A stretch of 64,000 bases of DNA from assembly GCF_025665335.1 (NCBI RefSeq), contig NZ_CP106869.1:381001-445000 (forward strand), in the 5' to 3' direction. The DNA comes from Xanthomonas sp. AM6. GTDB lineage: Bacteria; Pseudomonadota; Gammaproteobacteria; Xanthomonadales; Xanthomonadaceae. Made by a program: the position numbers and the translations under genes. The notes under the pieces are model-generated. The model saw only the letters and a list, made by a program, of their open reading frames with translations, searched no databases and was not told where the DNA came from. Of the stretch, positions 48,099 to 54,837 are shown piece by piece. Within the stretch, counting starts at the first letter, position 1. Each line of letters opens with the position of its first letter.

Positions 48099-48497
48099 TC
48101 AGGGTGTCGGGTTGAGGACAGCCTCGAGACGATGGCCGTCGGGATCGACGACGAACGCGGCGTAGTAGCTGTCCCCGTAGTCCGGACGCGGCCCGGGAGC
48201 GCCATTGTCCTGGCCGCCGTTGCGCAGCGCCGCCGCATGGAACGCGTCGACGGCAGCACGGCTAGCGGCAGCGAAGGCGAGATGGAATCCGGGGCCGGGC
48301 GCGCATGCATTCGCGCCGCGGAGCTTGATGGCCAAGCGGTCGCCATCGCCGGGCGGGCCATAGCCCACAGCCTGATCGTCGTCGCCCGGGGTCAGGTCTT
48401 CCCACACACGCACGTAGCCGAGCGGCAGAAGCGCGGCGTCGTAGAAGCGCGCCGAACGCTCGATGTCGGAAACGCCAAGGGAGATGTGGTGGAGCAT
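48099..48497 (-). CDS. VOC-family (glyoxalase-like) protein
   Basis: A 132-residue protein of the vicinal oxygen chelate fold. HHISLGVSDIERSARFYDAALLPLGY at the start and YYAAFVVDPDGHRLEAVLN at the end are the two halves of the fold, with metal-site candidates His4 and Glu127. Likely a lyase or dioxygenase-like enzyme of unknown substrate. It lies just beyond the distal end of the integron. Confidence 0.88.
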   Translation of the reverse strand: MLHHISLGVSDIERSARFYDAALLPLGYVRVWEDLTPGDDDQAVGYGPPGDGDRLAIKLRGANACAPGPGFHLAFAAASRAAVDAFHAAALRNGGQDNGAPGPRPDYGDSYYAAFVVDPDGHRLEAVLNPTP

Positions 48498-48596
48498 AGG
48501 GTTGTGATGTCTCAAGGAGTAGGCGATCGGGAGAGCCGGCCGGACTGCCCGACCTTTCGCCGACGCTATCGCCTGCGAAGCTGCTACGGATCCAGC

Positions 48597-49238
48597 TCAT
48601 TGCGCATGGCCGACCAGCTCCGTATTGAATGCGAATTGCTCCGCGACGTCCACCAGCTTGCGGGAACTGGAGGCAACGGAGCCCTCCTCGGTCGAAAGAA
48701 ACGGAAAGAAGCTGAAGCATCGGTCGCCACCGGCCTGTTTCACGTCGGTTTCCCAGCCGTGCCAGCGCAAGCCTTCGTAGAACACGTCCAGTCGGTCGCT
48801 GAGCGTCCAGCACAGGAAATCTGAGTAGCCGATATCCAGGGCTTCCCACCGCAGCGTATCGGGCGCGAGGTAGTACATCGCGCCCAGATCGCTTCCCAGG
48901 CTGCCGCCGTTCAACGAGAAGAAGCCGCCCACCACGTCGTCCGCGACCAGCAGGTGGCCCGAAGACCGGCCGGCATTCCACCCGACGATGTCGCGCGGCA
49001 GTGCCGGATGTCCCGAGCCGAGGATGCGCAGCCAACCGTGATCGATCAACAGCCCGCCGGTCTCGTACGCGATGGCGCCCATCGGCGACCGTGTGGTGAC
49101 CTGCAGGCCGACCAGGACGTCGCCGCGCCGCGGCGAAGGCGGGAGGAGCTCGAACGGACGGCTGGCCTCCGAAAGCCATTGCCTGACCAGCGGCATCGCC
49201 GGGTCGTCGCCGTCGAGCAGTTCTTGAAGCGTTCGCAT
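48597..49238 (-). CDS. DUF2625 family protein
   Basis: A 213-residue cytoplasmic protein. MRTLQELLDGDDPAMPLVRQWLSEA and ETGGLLIDHGWLRILGSG with DIVGWN are characteristic of DUF2625. The function is unknown. Its start lies 19 bp after a degenerate attC, so it may be the last, now fixed, integron cassette; no attC could be recognised after its stop. Confidence 0.85.
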   Translation of the reverse strand: MRTLQELLDGDDPAMPLVRQWLSEASRPFELLPPSPRRGDVLVGLQVTTRSPMGAIAYETGGLLIDHGWLRILGSGHPALPRDIVGWNAGRSSGHLLVADDVVGGFFSLNGGSLGSDLGAMYYLAPDTLRWEALDIGYSDFLCWTLSDRLDVFYEGLRWHGWETDVKQAGGDRCFSFFPFLSTEEGSVASSSRKLVDVAEQFAFNTELVGHAQ

Positions 49239-49256
49239 GAATGTCCGACCTGTACG

Positions 49257-49300
49257 GAGCCGGCCCGCGAAGCGGGGACCGGCCTGGATGAGCTGTTGAT
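49257..49300 (-). repeat. Degenerate attC-like site
   Basis: The plus strand reads AGCCGGCCCGCGAAGCGGGG...CCGGCCTGGATGAGCTGTTGAT, recalling the arms CGGCTTGAATGAATTGTTAG of intact sites. The core on the left side is lost. It probably ended the cassette with the SnoaL-like gene. Confidence 0.6.
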
Positions 49301-49445
49301 CGCGAGCAAGGCGGCGATGGTCAACGCGTTGCGGCCGGCTAAGGATCCATCCGATCGTAACGTTCCCAGGACCGAAGAGTCCCCGTCGCCTGGTCGGCGG
49401 CTGGCTGCAATCTCGCGCTGCGCGGCGAACCTGATCCAGGATCGA

Positions 49446-49793
49446 TCAGGGCTCGACCACGTAGGCATTCAACTCGGCCATCAGCCCGCCCTCGAAGCGC
49501 CACACGTCGCAATACGCATGCTCGGCTTCCTGCCCGTCCGATCCCTTCAGGGTGATGACGCCGATCGCGGCAAGGAATTGGCCTTCCGCGATCATCTGAT
49601 GCACCCGGAACACAGGCGGTTCCTGGTATGCCTCCGCCATCCACTGGCGCACGGCATCCTTGCCCCTGAGCGTCCGGTCGCCTATGAAATTCCATACGGT
49701 GTCTTCCGTGCAGTGGCGCAGGAAGCCTTCGAAATCGCCGTTGGAGATGGCTTCATTGGCCTTTTCCAGGGTCTGCTTGTGCAAGTCCGACAT
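49446..49793 (-). CDS. SnoaL-like (nuclear transport factor 2 fold) protein
   Basis: A 115-residue protein with the NTF2-like pattern: NEAISNGDFEGFLRHCTEDTVWNFIGDRTLRGKDAVRQWM at the start and AEHAYCDVWRFEGGLMAELNAYV at the end. Such proteins are small enzymes or ligand-binding domains of diverse function. It is probably an integron cassette gene near the decayed distal end. Confidence 0.82.
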   Translation of the reverse strand: MSDLHKQTLEKANEAISNGDFEGFLRHCTEDTVWNFIGDRTLRGKDAVRQWMAEAYQEPPVFRVHQMIAEGQFLAAIGVITLKGSDGQEAEHAYCDVWRFEGGLMAELNAYVVEP

Positions 49794-49930
49794 CGCAATT
49801 CTCCGTCTGCCAAGTTACTTGCACAGTAGCTGTCCGGGCGTTGCGAGTTCGTCACGAGGCCCGCCATGTGAAGCATGTCGTGAACGGCGTCGGCCTGGCG
49901 AAGCCGAATGGCAGGTACAGGTCTTGGGCA

Positions 49931-49988
49931 GCCAAACCTGCTCGGCACGTTCTCGGTCGCGGGCTCAGGTTGAACGACGTGTCAGGGA
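49931..49988 (-). repeat. Weak attC-like site
   Basis: CCAAACCTGCTCGG on the left and CAGGTTGAACGACGTGTCAGG on the right echo the arms of intact sites (the right side matches TTGAATGAATTGTTAGG at 11 of 17). It is where a site is expected, 18 bp after the zinc-ribbon gene. Confidence 0.4.
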
Positions 49989-50005
49989 GGATGCCGAGCA
50001 CGCCG

Positions 50006-50227
50006 CTAATCCGGTAGAAGCGCGCCATTGCGCGCGATCTTTGCACCACAAGACGGACAAGACCAGCCCCCGAGCATCGCTTCCCGGCCGCTTGAAGGCT
50101 TGCGGAAGCGAGGCAACGCCGTGTTGCATCTAGGGCAGAACTTGCGGGGTAGCAGCAAGCCAAGCAGCAATACGGCCAGCCCACCAGCCAGGCCGGCAAC
50201 AATCACTACCGCGATCAAGACTTCCAT
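50006..50227 (-). CDS. Small membrane protein with a zinc ribbon (cassette)
   Basis: A 73-residue protein: one N-terminal helix (LIAVVIVAGLAGGLAVLLLGLLL) followed by CPRCNTALPRFRKPSS...WSCPSCGAKI, a CxxC...CxxC zinc ribbon facing the cytoplasm. The ATG at 50227 has AGGAGG 4 bp upstream. A longer in-frame reading from 50521 crosses a degenerate attC and is less likely to be the native protein. Confidence 0.75.
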   Translation of the reverse strand: MEVLIAVVIVAGLAGGLAVLLLGLLLPRKFCPRCNTALPRFRKPSSGREAMLGGWSCPSCGAKIARNGALLPD

Positions 50228-50239
50228 GAATCCTCCTGG

Positions 50240-50297
50240 CGCCAAGGCCGAATTGGCTGCACCGCGAAGCGGCGCCAGCTGAAACGAGCTCCTGGCC
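50240..50297 (-). repeat. Degenerate attC
   Basis: GGCCGAATTGGCTGC-ACCGCGAAGCGGCG-CCAGCTGAAACGAGCT keeps the central CCGCGAAGCGGCG of the intact sites and resembles their arms, but both core sites have changed. Confidence 0.7.
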
Positions 50298-50521
50298 GCG
50301 CCACCAATATACGAAGCAGCAGATAACCACGACAACACACAAAGCAATTGCCCCCAACCAGCGTGGGGGAAAGGACAAGGTCGTGGTAGCGGATGCAGGA
50401 AGGAAGCCTGACTCAAGCTCCTAGCAACGATCTCATCCGCACCCTCGGCTATGTGGAGCATGGGTGGCGAGAAAGTTGACTCGTATTCCTCTTGGCTGAG
50501 CAACCTTGATGGTTGCGCCAT
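50298..50521 (-). pseudogene. Decayed cassette ORF (amphipathic start, membrane segment)
   Basis: A reading frame opens at the ATG 50521, four bases inside the attC boundary as in other cassettes: MAQPSRLLSQEEYESTFSPP plus about 25 residues that look coding. A second frame then gives LSFPPRWLGAIALCVVVVIC, a membrane helix, ending in the degenerate attC. The two may be one gene with a shift near 50380, or two. In the first frame the attC stop has been lost, so it runs in phase into the zinc-ribbon gene. Confidence 0.45.
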
Positions 50522-50524
50522 GAC

Positions 50525-50584
50525 GCCTAATACCTGAGTTAAGCCGCGCCGCGAAGCGGCGTCGGCTTGGACGAATTGTTAGCT
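50525..50584 (-). repeat. attC site A
   Basis: 60 bp, central CCGCGAAGCGG; the minus-strand core reads ATTAGGC instead of GTTAGGC. Confidence 0.88.
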
Positions 50585-51070
50585 GGCACCAGCGACCTCC
50601 CGCAGGGCCAGCGTGAGCGCTCGCAACTCTTCAGGATGGTAGCGGAAGTCCGCCTCCGCGTTGCTGGCGCCACGAGCAATCCAGTCTTCTCCAACCCGCT
50701 GGTACTGCTCCTTGGGAAGAGAGCTGTACTTTTCGTAGGGGTAGCGCAACTTCACGAAATTTCCACCGAGATCGGTAAAGACGCCTTCGTGGCGATCGGC
50801 GAGAGTGGACGAACCCACCCATTCTCCGGCGAGCCGCAGCACGGTGGCTTGGATTTCCTGCGGGAGTTGATTGAACAGCGGCAAGTAATGATGGCCGTGA
50901 GCCTTTTCGGCCGTGGCGCGCTCTACGACAACCTTGAGTAGCAACTCGAAGCCGACAAGCTGTAGTAGGTACGCTGAATCTGATTCGTCGCCTGCCGCCC
51001 GCAGCAGTTCAGCCGACGCGAAGCGCTTCTCGCTTTCCCGAAGCATCAACGAGTGCCGAACTGTCTCCAT
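50579..51070 (-). CDS. HEPN-like cassette protein
   Basis: A 163-residue protein. RESEKRFASAELLRAAGDESDSAYLLQLVGFELLLKVVVERATAEKAHGHHYLPLFNQLP is the four-helix layout of HEPN proteins, and FVKLRYPYEKYS later resembles HEPN regions that contact partners. A clear R-x4-6-H RNase motif was not identified. HEPN proteins often act in toxin-antitoxin or phage defence. The stop codon TAA is supplied by attC A. Confidence 0.65.
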   Translation of the reverse strand: METVRHSLMLRESEKRFASAELLRAAGDESDSAYLLQLVGFELLLKVVVERATAEKAHGHHYLPLFNQLPQEIQATVLRLAGEWVGSSTLADRHEGVFTDLGGNFVKLRYPYEKYSSLPKEQYQRVGEDWIARGASNAEADFRYHPEELRALTLALREVAGAS

Positions 51071-51073
51071 GCC

Positions 51074-51133
51074 AGCTAACGCCTGAATTATGCCGAGCCG
51101 CGAAGGGGCTTCGGCTTGAATGAATTGTTAGTG
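51074..51133 (-). repeat. attC site B
   Basis: 60 bp, with CCGCGAAGGGG in the centre; core AGCTAAC on the left and GTTAGTG on the right (plus strand). Confidence 0.9.
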
Positions 51134-51582
51134 CCCGTCCCGGATAGGTAGACCGGCGCTCCTAGGGCGGAAGCGTACTGTCCCTGTGATTTGAAAGGCC
51201 AGTACGACATGTCTCCGGAAGAGCAGAGGTGGTGGAAGTAGATGCGGCCGGCTACGCCGAGCGTCAGGAGATTGGCAACGGCGAGAAGCGCGGATTGTGC
51301 GCGAGAAAGGACGGGCCATGAATATGGGAGTCCTGACTTGAGAAAGAGAACGCAGCGTGCGGCCACGTCTCTTTGAGCTTGCGGCAGTTCGTCCTTGCCG
51401 GTCAGGCGATGCTCCCGGAGGTCGCAGTAAAGCAGCCAGAGGAACTGGTTGTAGATCTCTCGGATCGCCGGATCTTTTGATCGCGGCACCGAATCGGCGA
51501 ACTGGAAATTGGTGATGCGACCGCCAACAAGCCAGCGGGTTGACTCAGCCAAAGTTGCTCGAGCTTGCAGATCAACTGTCAT
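51088..51582 (-). CDS. Hypothetical cassette protein with attC-encoded tail
   Basis: A 164-residue protein of no recognised family. The first part is helical (IREIYNQFLWLLYCDLREHRLTGKDELPQAQRDVAARCVLF) with a hydrophobic stretch LSRAQSALLAVANLLTLGVAG. The last 13 residues, NNSFKPKPLRGSA, are encoded by attC B itself. It starts at 51582, immediately after attC C. Confidence 0.65.
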   Translation of the reverse strand: MTVDLQARATLAESTRWLVGGRITNFQFADSVPRSKDPAIREIYNQFLWLLYCDLREHRLTGKDELPQAQRDVAARCVLFLKSGLPYSWPVLSRAQSALLAVANLLTLGVAGRIYFHHLCSSGDMSYWPFKSQGQYASALGAPVYLSGTGTNNSFKPKPLRGSA

Positions 51583-51586
51583 AGGG

Positions 51587-51646
51587 TGCTGGCGCCCGAA
51601 TTAAGCCGATCCGCGATGCGGGTTCGGCTTGAATGAATTGTTGGGA
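51587..51646 (-). repeat. attC site C, altered core
   Basis: 60 bp with CCGCGATGCGG in the centre. The left core is TGCTGGC instead of GCCTAAC, so the cleaved GTT triplet is lost on the minus strand and the site is probably inactive. Confidence 0.8.
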
Positions 51647-51652
51647 ACTCAC

Positions 51653-52108
51653 TCAGATGGCCCCACTGCTCAAGACAAATACTTGAGACGGTTGAAAATC
51701 CAGACAGGCGAGGAGAGCCGAGCGATGCTCGCCGGACGACGCGCCTAGTGAAGCGTGACCAACCCATAACGACGAATCAACTTGCTGGAGATGATAGCCA
51801 CCAGTGCCACCATTGCTATAGACCGCGCGAACGAGATACGGGCTTGTTGCTCTGGGGCAAGAGAAATGCCAACGGCTAAATGAATCTACGTCATAGCTCT
51901 GCAGAGGCACGATGGGCTTAGCACGCAATTCTTCCATGGCCATGTCAAAAAGGGAAACCGGTACCTCAAATATATAATCGCGCGGTACCGGCTTAACGAT
52001 TTTGGCGGTGTTTATGTTGGTCGCTGGAGCTCGCAGCCAAGACTCCGGCTGCTCGGCAGAAACCTGACTAACGACCAATGCGAGTGTCGCCGCTGCGAGA
52101 AGCTTCAT
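51653..52108 (-). CDS. Exported hypothetical cassette protein
   Basis: A 151-residue protein with the signal peptide MKLLAAATLALVVSQVSA. The mature part is mixed alpha/beta without a recognised family (VPRDYIFEVPVSLFDMAMEEL; RATSPYLVRAVYSNGGTGGYHLQQV). A longer frame from 52201 reads through attC D (IHSNRSHLEARLNSGVRA) and was rejected; the ATG at 52108 gives a proper signal peptide. Confidence 0.7.
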   Translation of the reverse strand: MKLLAAATLALVVSQVSAEQPESWLRAPATNINTAKIVKPVPRDYIFEVPVSLFDMAMEELRAKPIVPLQSYDVDSFSRWHFSCPRATSPYLVRAVYSNGGTGGYHLQQVDSSLWVGHASLGASSGEHRSALLACLDFQPSQVFVLSSGAI

Positions 52109-52113
52109 GTGAG

Positions 52114-52173
52114 CCCTAACGCCTGAATTAAGCCGAGCCTCGAGGTGGCTTCGGTTTGAATGAATTGTTGGGC
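52114..52173 (-). repeat. attC site D
   Basis: 60 bp; central CCTCGAGGTGG variant; core CCCTAAC and GTTGGGC. Confidence 0.88.
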
Positions 52174-52457
52174 ATGCTGCCAGCCGTAAGCAATCCTTCA
52201 AATGACCTGATTGCTGGAAGCACGTCCGGATGCAGGCGCACCCAACTCCTGCCCAGATAACCCATTACGGACCTACCGTCCAGTTCGTGGGCGAGATCAT
52301 CAACAGTCTTTGCTGCCTGGAGAAGAGCGTGACAGTTGTGCATTACCTCCTCACTAACCTCGGCACCCGGCTCGCCCACTACGTCACCCCATTCTTTCTG
52401 GACAGCGGAAATTAGCTGGCCTGCAGCCTTTTCAAGATCCGTTCGATGCTTTGGCAT
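52128..52457 (-). CDS. Hypothetical helical cassette protein with attC-encoded tail
   Basis: A 109-residue mostly helical protein (MPKHRTDLEKAAGQLISAVQKEW; EEVMHNCHALLQAAKTVDDLAHELDG). No family recognised. The tail NNSFKPKPPRGSA is encoded by attC D. The ATG at 52457 directly follows attC E. Confidence 0.62.
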   Translation of the reverse strand: MPKHRTDLEKAAGQLISAVQKEWGDVVGEPGAEVSEEVMHNCHALLQAAKTVDDLAHELDGRSVMGYLGRSWVRLHPDVLPAIRSFEGLLTAGSMPNNSFKPKPPRGSA

Positions 52458-52517
52458 GCCTAACGCCTGAGCTAAGCCGTGCCGCGAAGCGGCATCGGCT
52501 TGAATGAATTGTTAGGA
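52458..52517 (-). repeat. attC site E
   Basis: 60 bp; GCCTAAC and GTTAGGA cores, central CCGCGAAGCGG. Confidence 0.92.
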
Positions 52518-52922
52518 AGCGCTTCTGCGCGACCTGCGATACCGCCCACCGGGAATGCCCGCGTACTGGTCGACCGATCGACGCCCATCCGAAGCCTCCA
52601 CCGTAACCAAGAAGTGGGGGCCGGCGACCAGATCAGTGCCGAACCTAGCCGACAGAACTTTGATCTCTGCAGCGTCCAGATCGTGTCTCGTAGCAAGTTC
52701 CGGAAGCATATCCGCGTACTTTGGAATCGCGCGCCTCAGCTCAGCTGAAACCGGACTGCCGAAAGTCGTGCCGGTTAGAAAGTCCACGTCTATGTGGCCT
52801 TCTGGCGAGGCCGCAGCCTCTCCAAGGATGTCTGTGGAATAGATGCCCACCATGAAGCAGATCCCACTTGCCAGAGAGTCGGCAATGTTGTGTCCGAATG
52901 ATACTAGCTCGCCAATCTTCAT
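52512..52922 (-). CDS. Hypothetical cassette protein
   Basis: A 136-residue protein of unknown family; Cys and Gly-rich near the start (LASGICFMVGIYSTDILGEAAAS), with a basic end (GGRYRRSRRSAS). The stop TAA lies in the GTTAGGA core of attC E. The start at 52922 (MKIGELVSFGHN) was preferred to an upstream frame that reads through attC F. Confidence 0.65.
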   Translation of the reverse strand: MKIGELVSFGHNIADSLASGICFMVGIYSTDILGEAAASPEGHIDVDFLTGTTFGSPVSAELRRAIPKYADMLPELATRHDLDAAEIKVLSARFGTDLVAGPHFLVTVEASDGRRSVDQYAGIPGGRYRRSRRSAS

Positions 52923-52951
52923 AGTCTCACCGCCAAGATTCCATCTGCGCT

Positions 52952-53011
52952 GCCTAACGCCTGAATTAAGCCGACCCGCGAAGCGGGTTCGGCTTGAATG
53001 AATTGTTAGCC
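52952..53011 (-). repeat. attC site F
   Basis: 60 bp; GCCTAAC and GTTAGCC cores, central CCCGCGAAGCGGG. Confidence 0.92.
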
Positions 53012-53013
53012 TG

Positions 53014-53325
53014 CTATCCGTGACCATGACTAAAAGCGCCTTTGACATCAGACGTAGGGACGTCCAACTCGTTATGGAGTGACTTCAGGATGGCTGCAAT
53101 GGTATCGGGTGCAGATTGACCGTGCTCCTCTTGGAGCGCATTGGCGATGTGACGAATGGTGTCTGCAAGGAAGATGCCCCAGGCAGGAGCCTCCTCACGG
53201 CCGTTGTCCCGCCACAGGCCGATCTTGATCGTACAGTGTTGTCCGCGCTCAGCGATCCAAGCGCTGAGCATTTGGATGGCATTGTCATCGCGTTGTGCGG
53301 CGGGCGGGATTACGAGAGATTTCAT
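53014..53325 (-). CDS. DUF5076-like cassette protein
   Basis: A 103-residue protein. MKSLVIPPAAQRDDNAIQMLSAWIAERGQHCTIKIGLW and AWGIFLADTIRHIANAL match the DUF5076 pattern as I recall it. Function unknown. It lies fully between attC F and attC G, with a stop before attC F. Confidence 0.72.
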   Translation of the reverse strand: MKSLVIPPAAQRDDNAIQMLSAWIAERGQHCTIKIGLWRDNGREEAPAWGIFLADTIRHIANALQEEHGQSAPDTIAAILKSLHNELDVPTSDVKGAFSHGHG

Positions 53326-53330
53326 GGCAG

Positions 53331-53390
53331 GTCCAACACCTGAGTTAAGCCGCGCCGCGAAGCGGCGTCGGCCTGAATGAATTGTTAGGC
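53331..53390 (-). repeat. attC site G
   Basis: 60 bp; GTCCAAC and GTTAGGC cores, central CCGCGAAGCGG. Confidence 0.92.
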
Positions 53391-53687
53391 CCCGCCCCCA
53401 GTGAGCGATGCCTCATATTGCGTCAAATAGTAATCGGTTGGATGGGCTGTGCCGGTTAGCACTACCTCTCCCGTAAAGCGATTGACGATGAGTGGGGCAT
53501 TGCCGGCTAGGCGATGCACAAGCTCTCCTGTCTCGAGGTAGAGGCGCGATTCATAGAAGAACGCCCAGCCAAAGGACCGTTCAATTGTTGCCGAGTCAAC
53601 GACAACAACATCACAAGCAGCCTCGTCCGCCGCAGTGGAAAGCCGAGCTTCAACCAGTGCTTGGGCTTGAGTACGAGTGAGCATCAT
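53385..53687 (-). CDS. YrhB/Imm35-like immunity protein (cassette)
   Basis: A 100-residue protein with the YrhB (Imm35) pattern: TRTQAQALVEARLS, SATIERSFGWAFFYESRLYLETG, AGNAPLIVNRFTGEVVLTGTAHPTDYYLTQYEAS. Family members are predicted immunity proteins for secreted peptidase-type or other toxins. No toxin gene is next to it, so it would be an orphan. The stop is in attC G. Confidence 0.75.
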   Translation of the reverse strand: MMLTRTQAQALVEARLSTAADEAACDVVVVDSATIERSFGWAFFYESRLYLETGELVHRLAGNAPLIVNRFTGEVVLTGTAHPTDYYLTQYEASLTGGGA

Positions 53688-53692
53688 GTGGG

Positions 53693-53752
53693 GCCTAACG
53701 CCTGAATTAAGCCGATCCGCGAAGCGGGTTCGGCTTGAATGAATTGTTAGGC
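53693..53752 (-). repeat. attC site H
   Basis: 60 bp; GCCTAAC and GTTAGGC cores, both canonical; central CCGCGAAGCGG. Confidence 0.94.
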
Positions 53753-54130
53753 CTCATCGCGGCCATCGCTAGTCTCCTCCACAAGCCGAGACTCCAAGAA
53801 GGCAGATTCGAGCGAAGAGTACCAGCAATAGTCGACGCCGAAGTTGGTGTGGGACGAGAAGACGAGCCCCCACGGATTGTCTGGCCCAAATCCATTGTCC
53901 GAATAGACAATTCCATAGTCATATCGCTGGCTTTCCGCAACAACCCAGGTTGGTAGTTGGAGGTAGTCATTGCTCCAATCCCAAGTTCGAAGCTCCATTC
54001 GCGGGGGAACTAGGAAGGAGCGAATGGCATCAGCTAATGCTGGATCAGAAATTCGCTCTATCTCAATCGAAACGAGAACCTGAACCTCTGTGGGCGATCG
54101 GGAAGACTTTGGCGAGAGATCAACTTTCAT
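53747..54130 (-). CDS. Hypothetical cassette protein
   Basis: A 127-residue protein, rich in aromatic residues (LRTWDWSNDYLQLPTWVVAESQRYDYGIVYSDNGFGPDNPWGLVF), with an acidic end. The balance of Trp/Tyr/Asp suggests a globular protein; an immunity-type role is a guess only. The stop TAA is in attC H. Confidence 0.65.
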   Translation of the reverse strand: MKVDLSPKSSRSPTEVQVLVSIEIERISDPALADAIRSFLVPPRMELRTWDWSNDYLQLPTWVVAESQRYDYGIVYSDNGFGPDNPWGLVFSSHTNFGVDYCWYSSLESAFLESRLVEETSDGRDEA

Positions 54131-54134
54131 GAGG

Positions 54135-54194
54135 TCTAACGCCTGAATTAAGCCGCGCCCCGAAGGGGCGTCGGCTTGAATGAATTGTTAGGCC
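54135..54194 (-). repeat. attC site I
   Basis: 60 bp; GTCTAAC and GTTAGGC cores, central CCCCGAAGGGG. Confidence 0.92.
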
Positions 54195-54421
54195 GCTGTT
54201 GCGCGATAGACAAAGTAGCCACCGACGCCAACAACCACCCAAAAAAGCAAGCCTACAACAGTGCAAATAGTGTCATCTGGCTCTGCCTCTGGTCTGACAG
54301 TGCGGACAAGAATGTAGCCGGTGCCTTGAATGGTGAGTTCAAAGAAGACCTCGAAAAGAATACGACCGACGACGCGGACAATTCCTCCAAGAGCTTCACC
54401 AGCGATTTCTCCGAGTGGCAT
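54188..54421 (-). CDS. Small membrane protein (cassette)
   Basis: A 77-residue protein with an N-terminal amphipathic/hydrophobic half (IVRVVGRILFEVFFELTIQGTGYILV) and a C-terminal helix (TICTVVGLLFWVVVGVGGYFVY). No family recognised. The stop is in attC I. Confidence 0.65.
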   Translation of the reverse strand: MPLGEIAGEALGGIVRVVGRILFEVFFELTIQGTGYILVRTVRPEAEPDDTICTVVGLLFWVVVGVGGYFVYRATAA

Positions 54422-54437
54422 GGTTGTCTCGTAAGCG

Positions 54438-54497
54438 GCCTAACGCTTGAATTAAGCCGCGTTGCGAAGCAACATCGGCTTGAATGAGTTGTTAGGC
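54438..54497 (-). repeat. attC site J
   Basis: 60 bp; GCCTAAC and GTTAGGC cores, central TTGCGAAGCAA; one arm reads GAATGAGTTGTTAGGC. Confidence 0.92.
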
Positions 54498-54776
54498 AGT
54501 GAGTGGCCGAAACGGTTGAGACCGCAACCGTGCTCCCCAGCACTGCCCGCCTGAGCCGAGTGTGCCACAGCTTGCGGGGTGAAGCTTGCACCGCAATGCC
54601 ACGGGGCCTGTTGGCTCCGAAGCTAGGCGCAATGAGTGCCGCGCGGCAGTGACACGAAATGACGAAGCGACGGACTGTCCGATGCCAGTTACGGTGAGAA
54701 CCCCTGTCCGGAGCCAACCGCGTGCGCGCCAGTGAACTGGTCGAAGATGCGAGCACCGATGCTGTTGCTCCACCAC
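54492..54776 (-). CDS. Doubtful cassette ORF
   Basis: A 94-codon frame from 54776, 2 bp after attC K, to the TAA of attC J. It has the position of a cassette gene, but the product (MVEQQHRCSHLRPVHWRARG...) is Arg/Ser/Leu/Gly-rich like non-coding high-GC sequence and no family was recognised. This cassette may be non-coding. Confidence 0.35.
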   Translation of the reverse strand: MVEQQHRCSHLRPVHWRARGWLRTGVLTVTGIGQSVASSFRVTAARHSLRLASEPTGPVALRCKLHPASCGTLGSGGQCWGARLRSQPFRPLTA

Positions 54777-54777
54777 G

Positions 54778-54837
54778 GCCTAACGCCTGAATTAAGCCGA
54801 ACCGCGAAGCGGTTTCGGCTTGAATGAATTGTTAGGT
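54778..54837 (-). repeat. attC site K
   Basis: 60 bp; GCCTAAC and GTTAGGT cores, central CCGCGAAGCGG. Confidence 0.93.

Noticed and set aside
52923..53048. Longer start for the cassette gene ending at 52512
   Set aside because: The added codons read through attC F (IHSSRTRFAGRLNSGV), a site-derived peptide; the ATG at 52922 is after the site.
54253..54756. A 167-codon minus-strand frame crossing attC J
   Set aside because: It spans two cassettes, reads through the site in a non-coding phase and overlaps the membrane-protein cassette gene out of phase.
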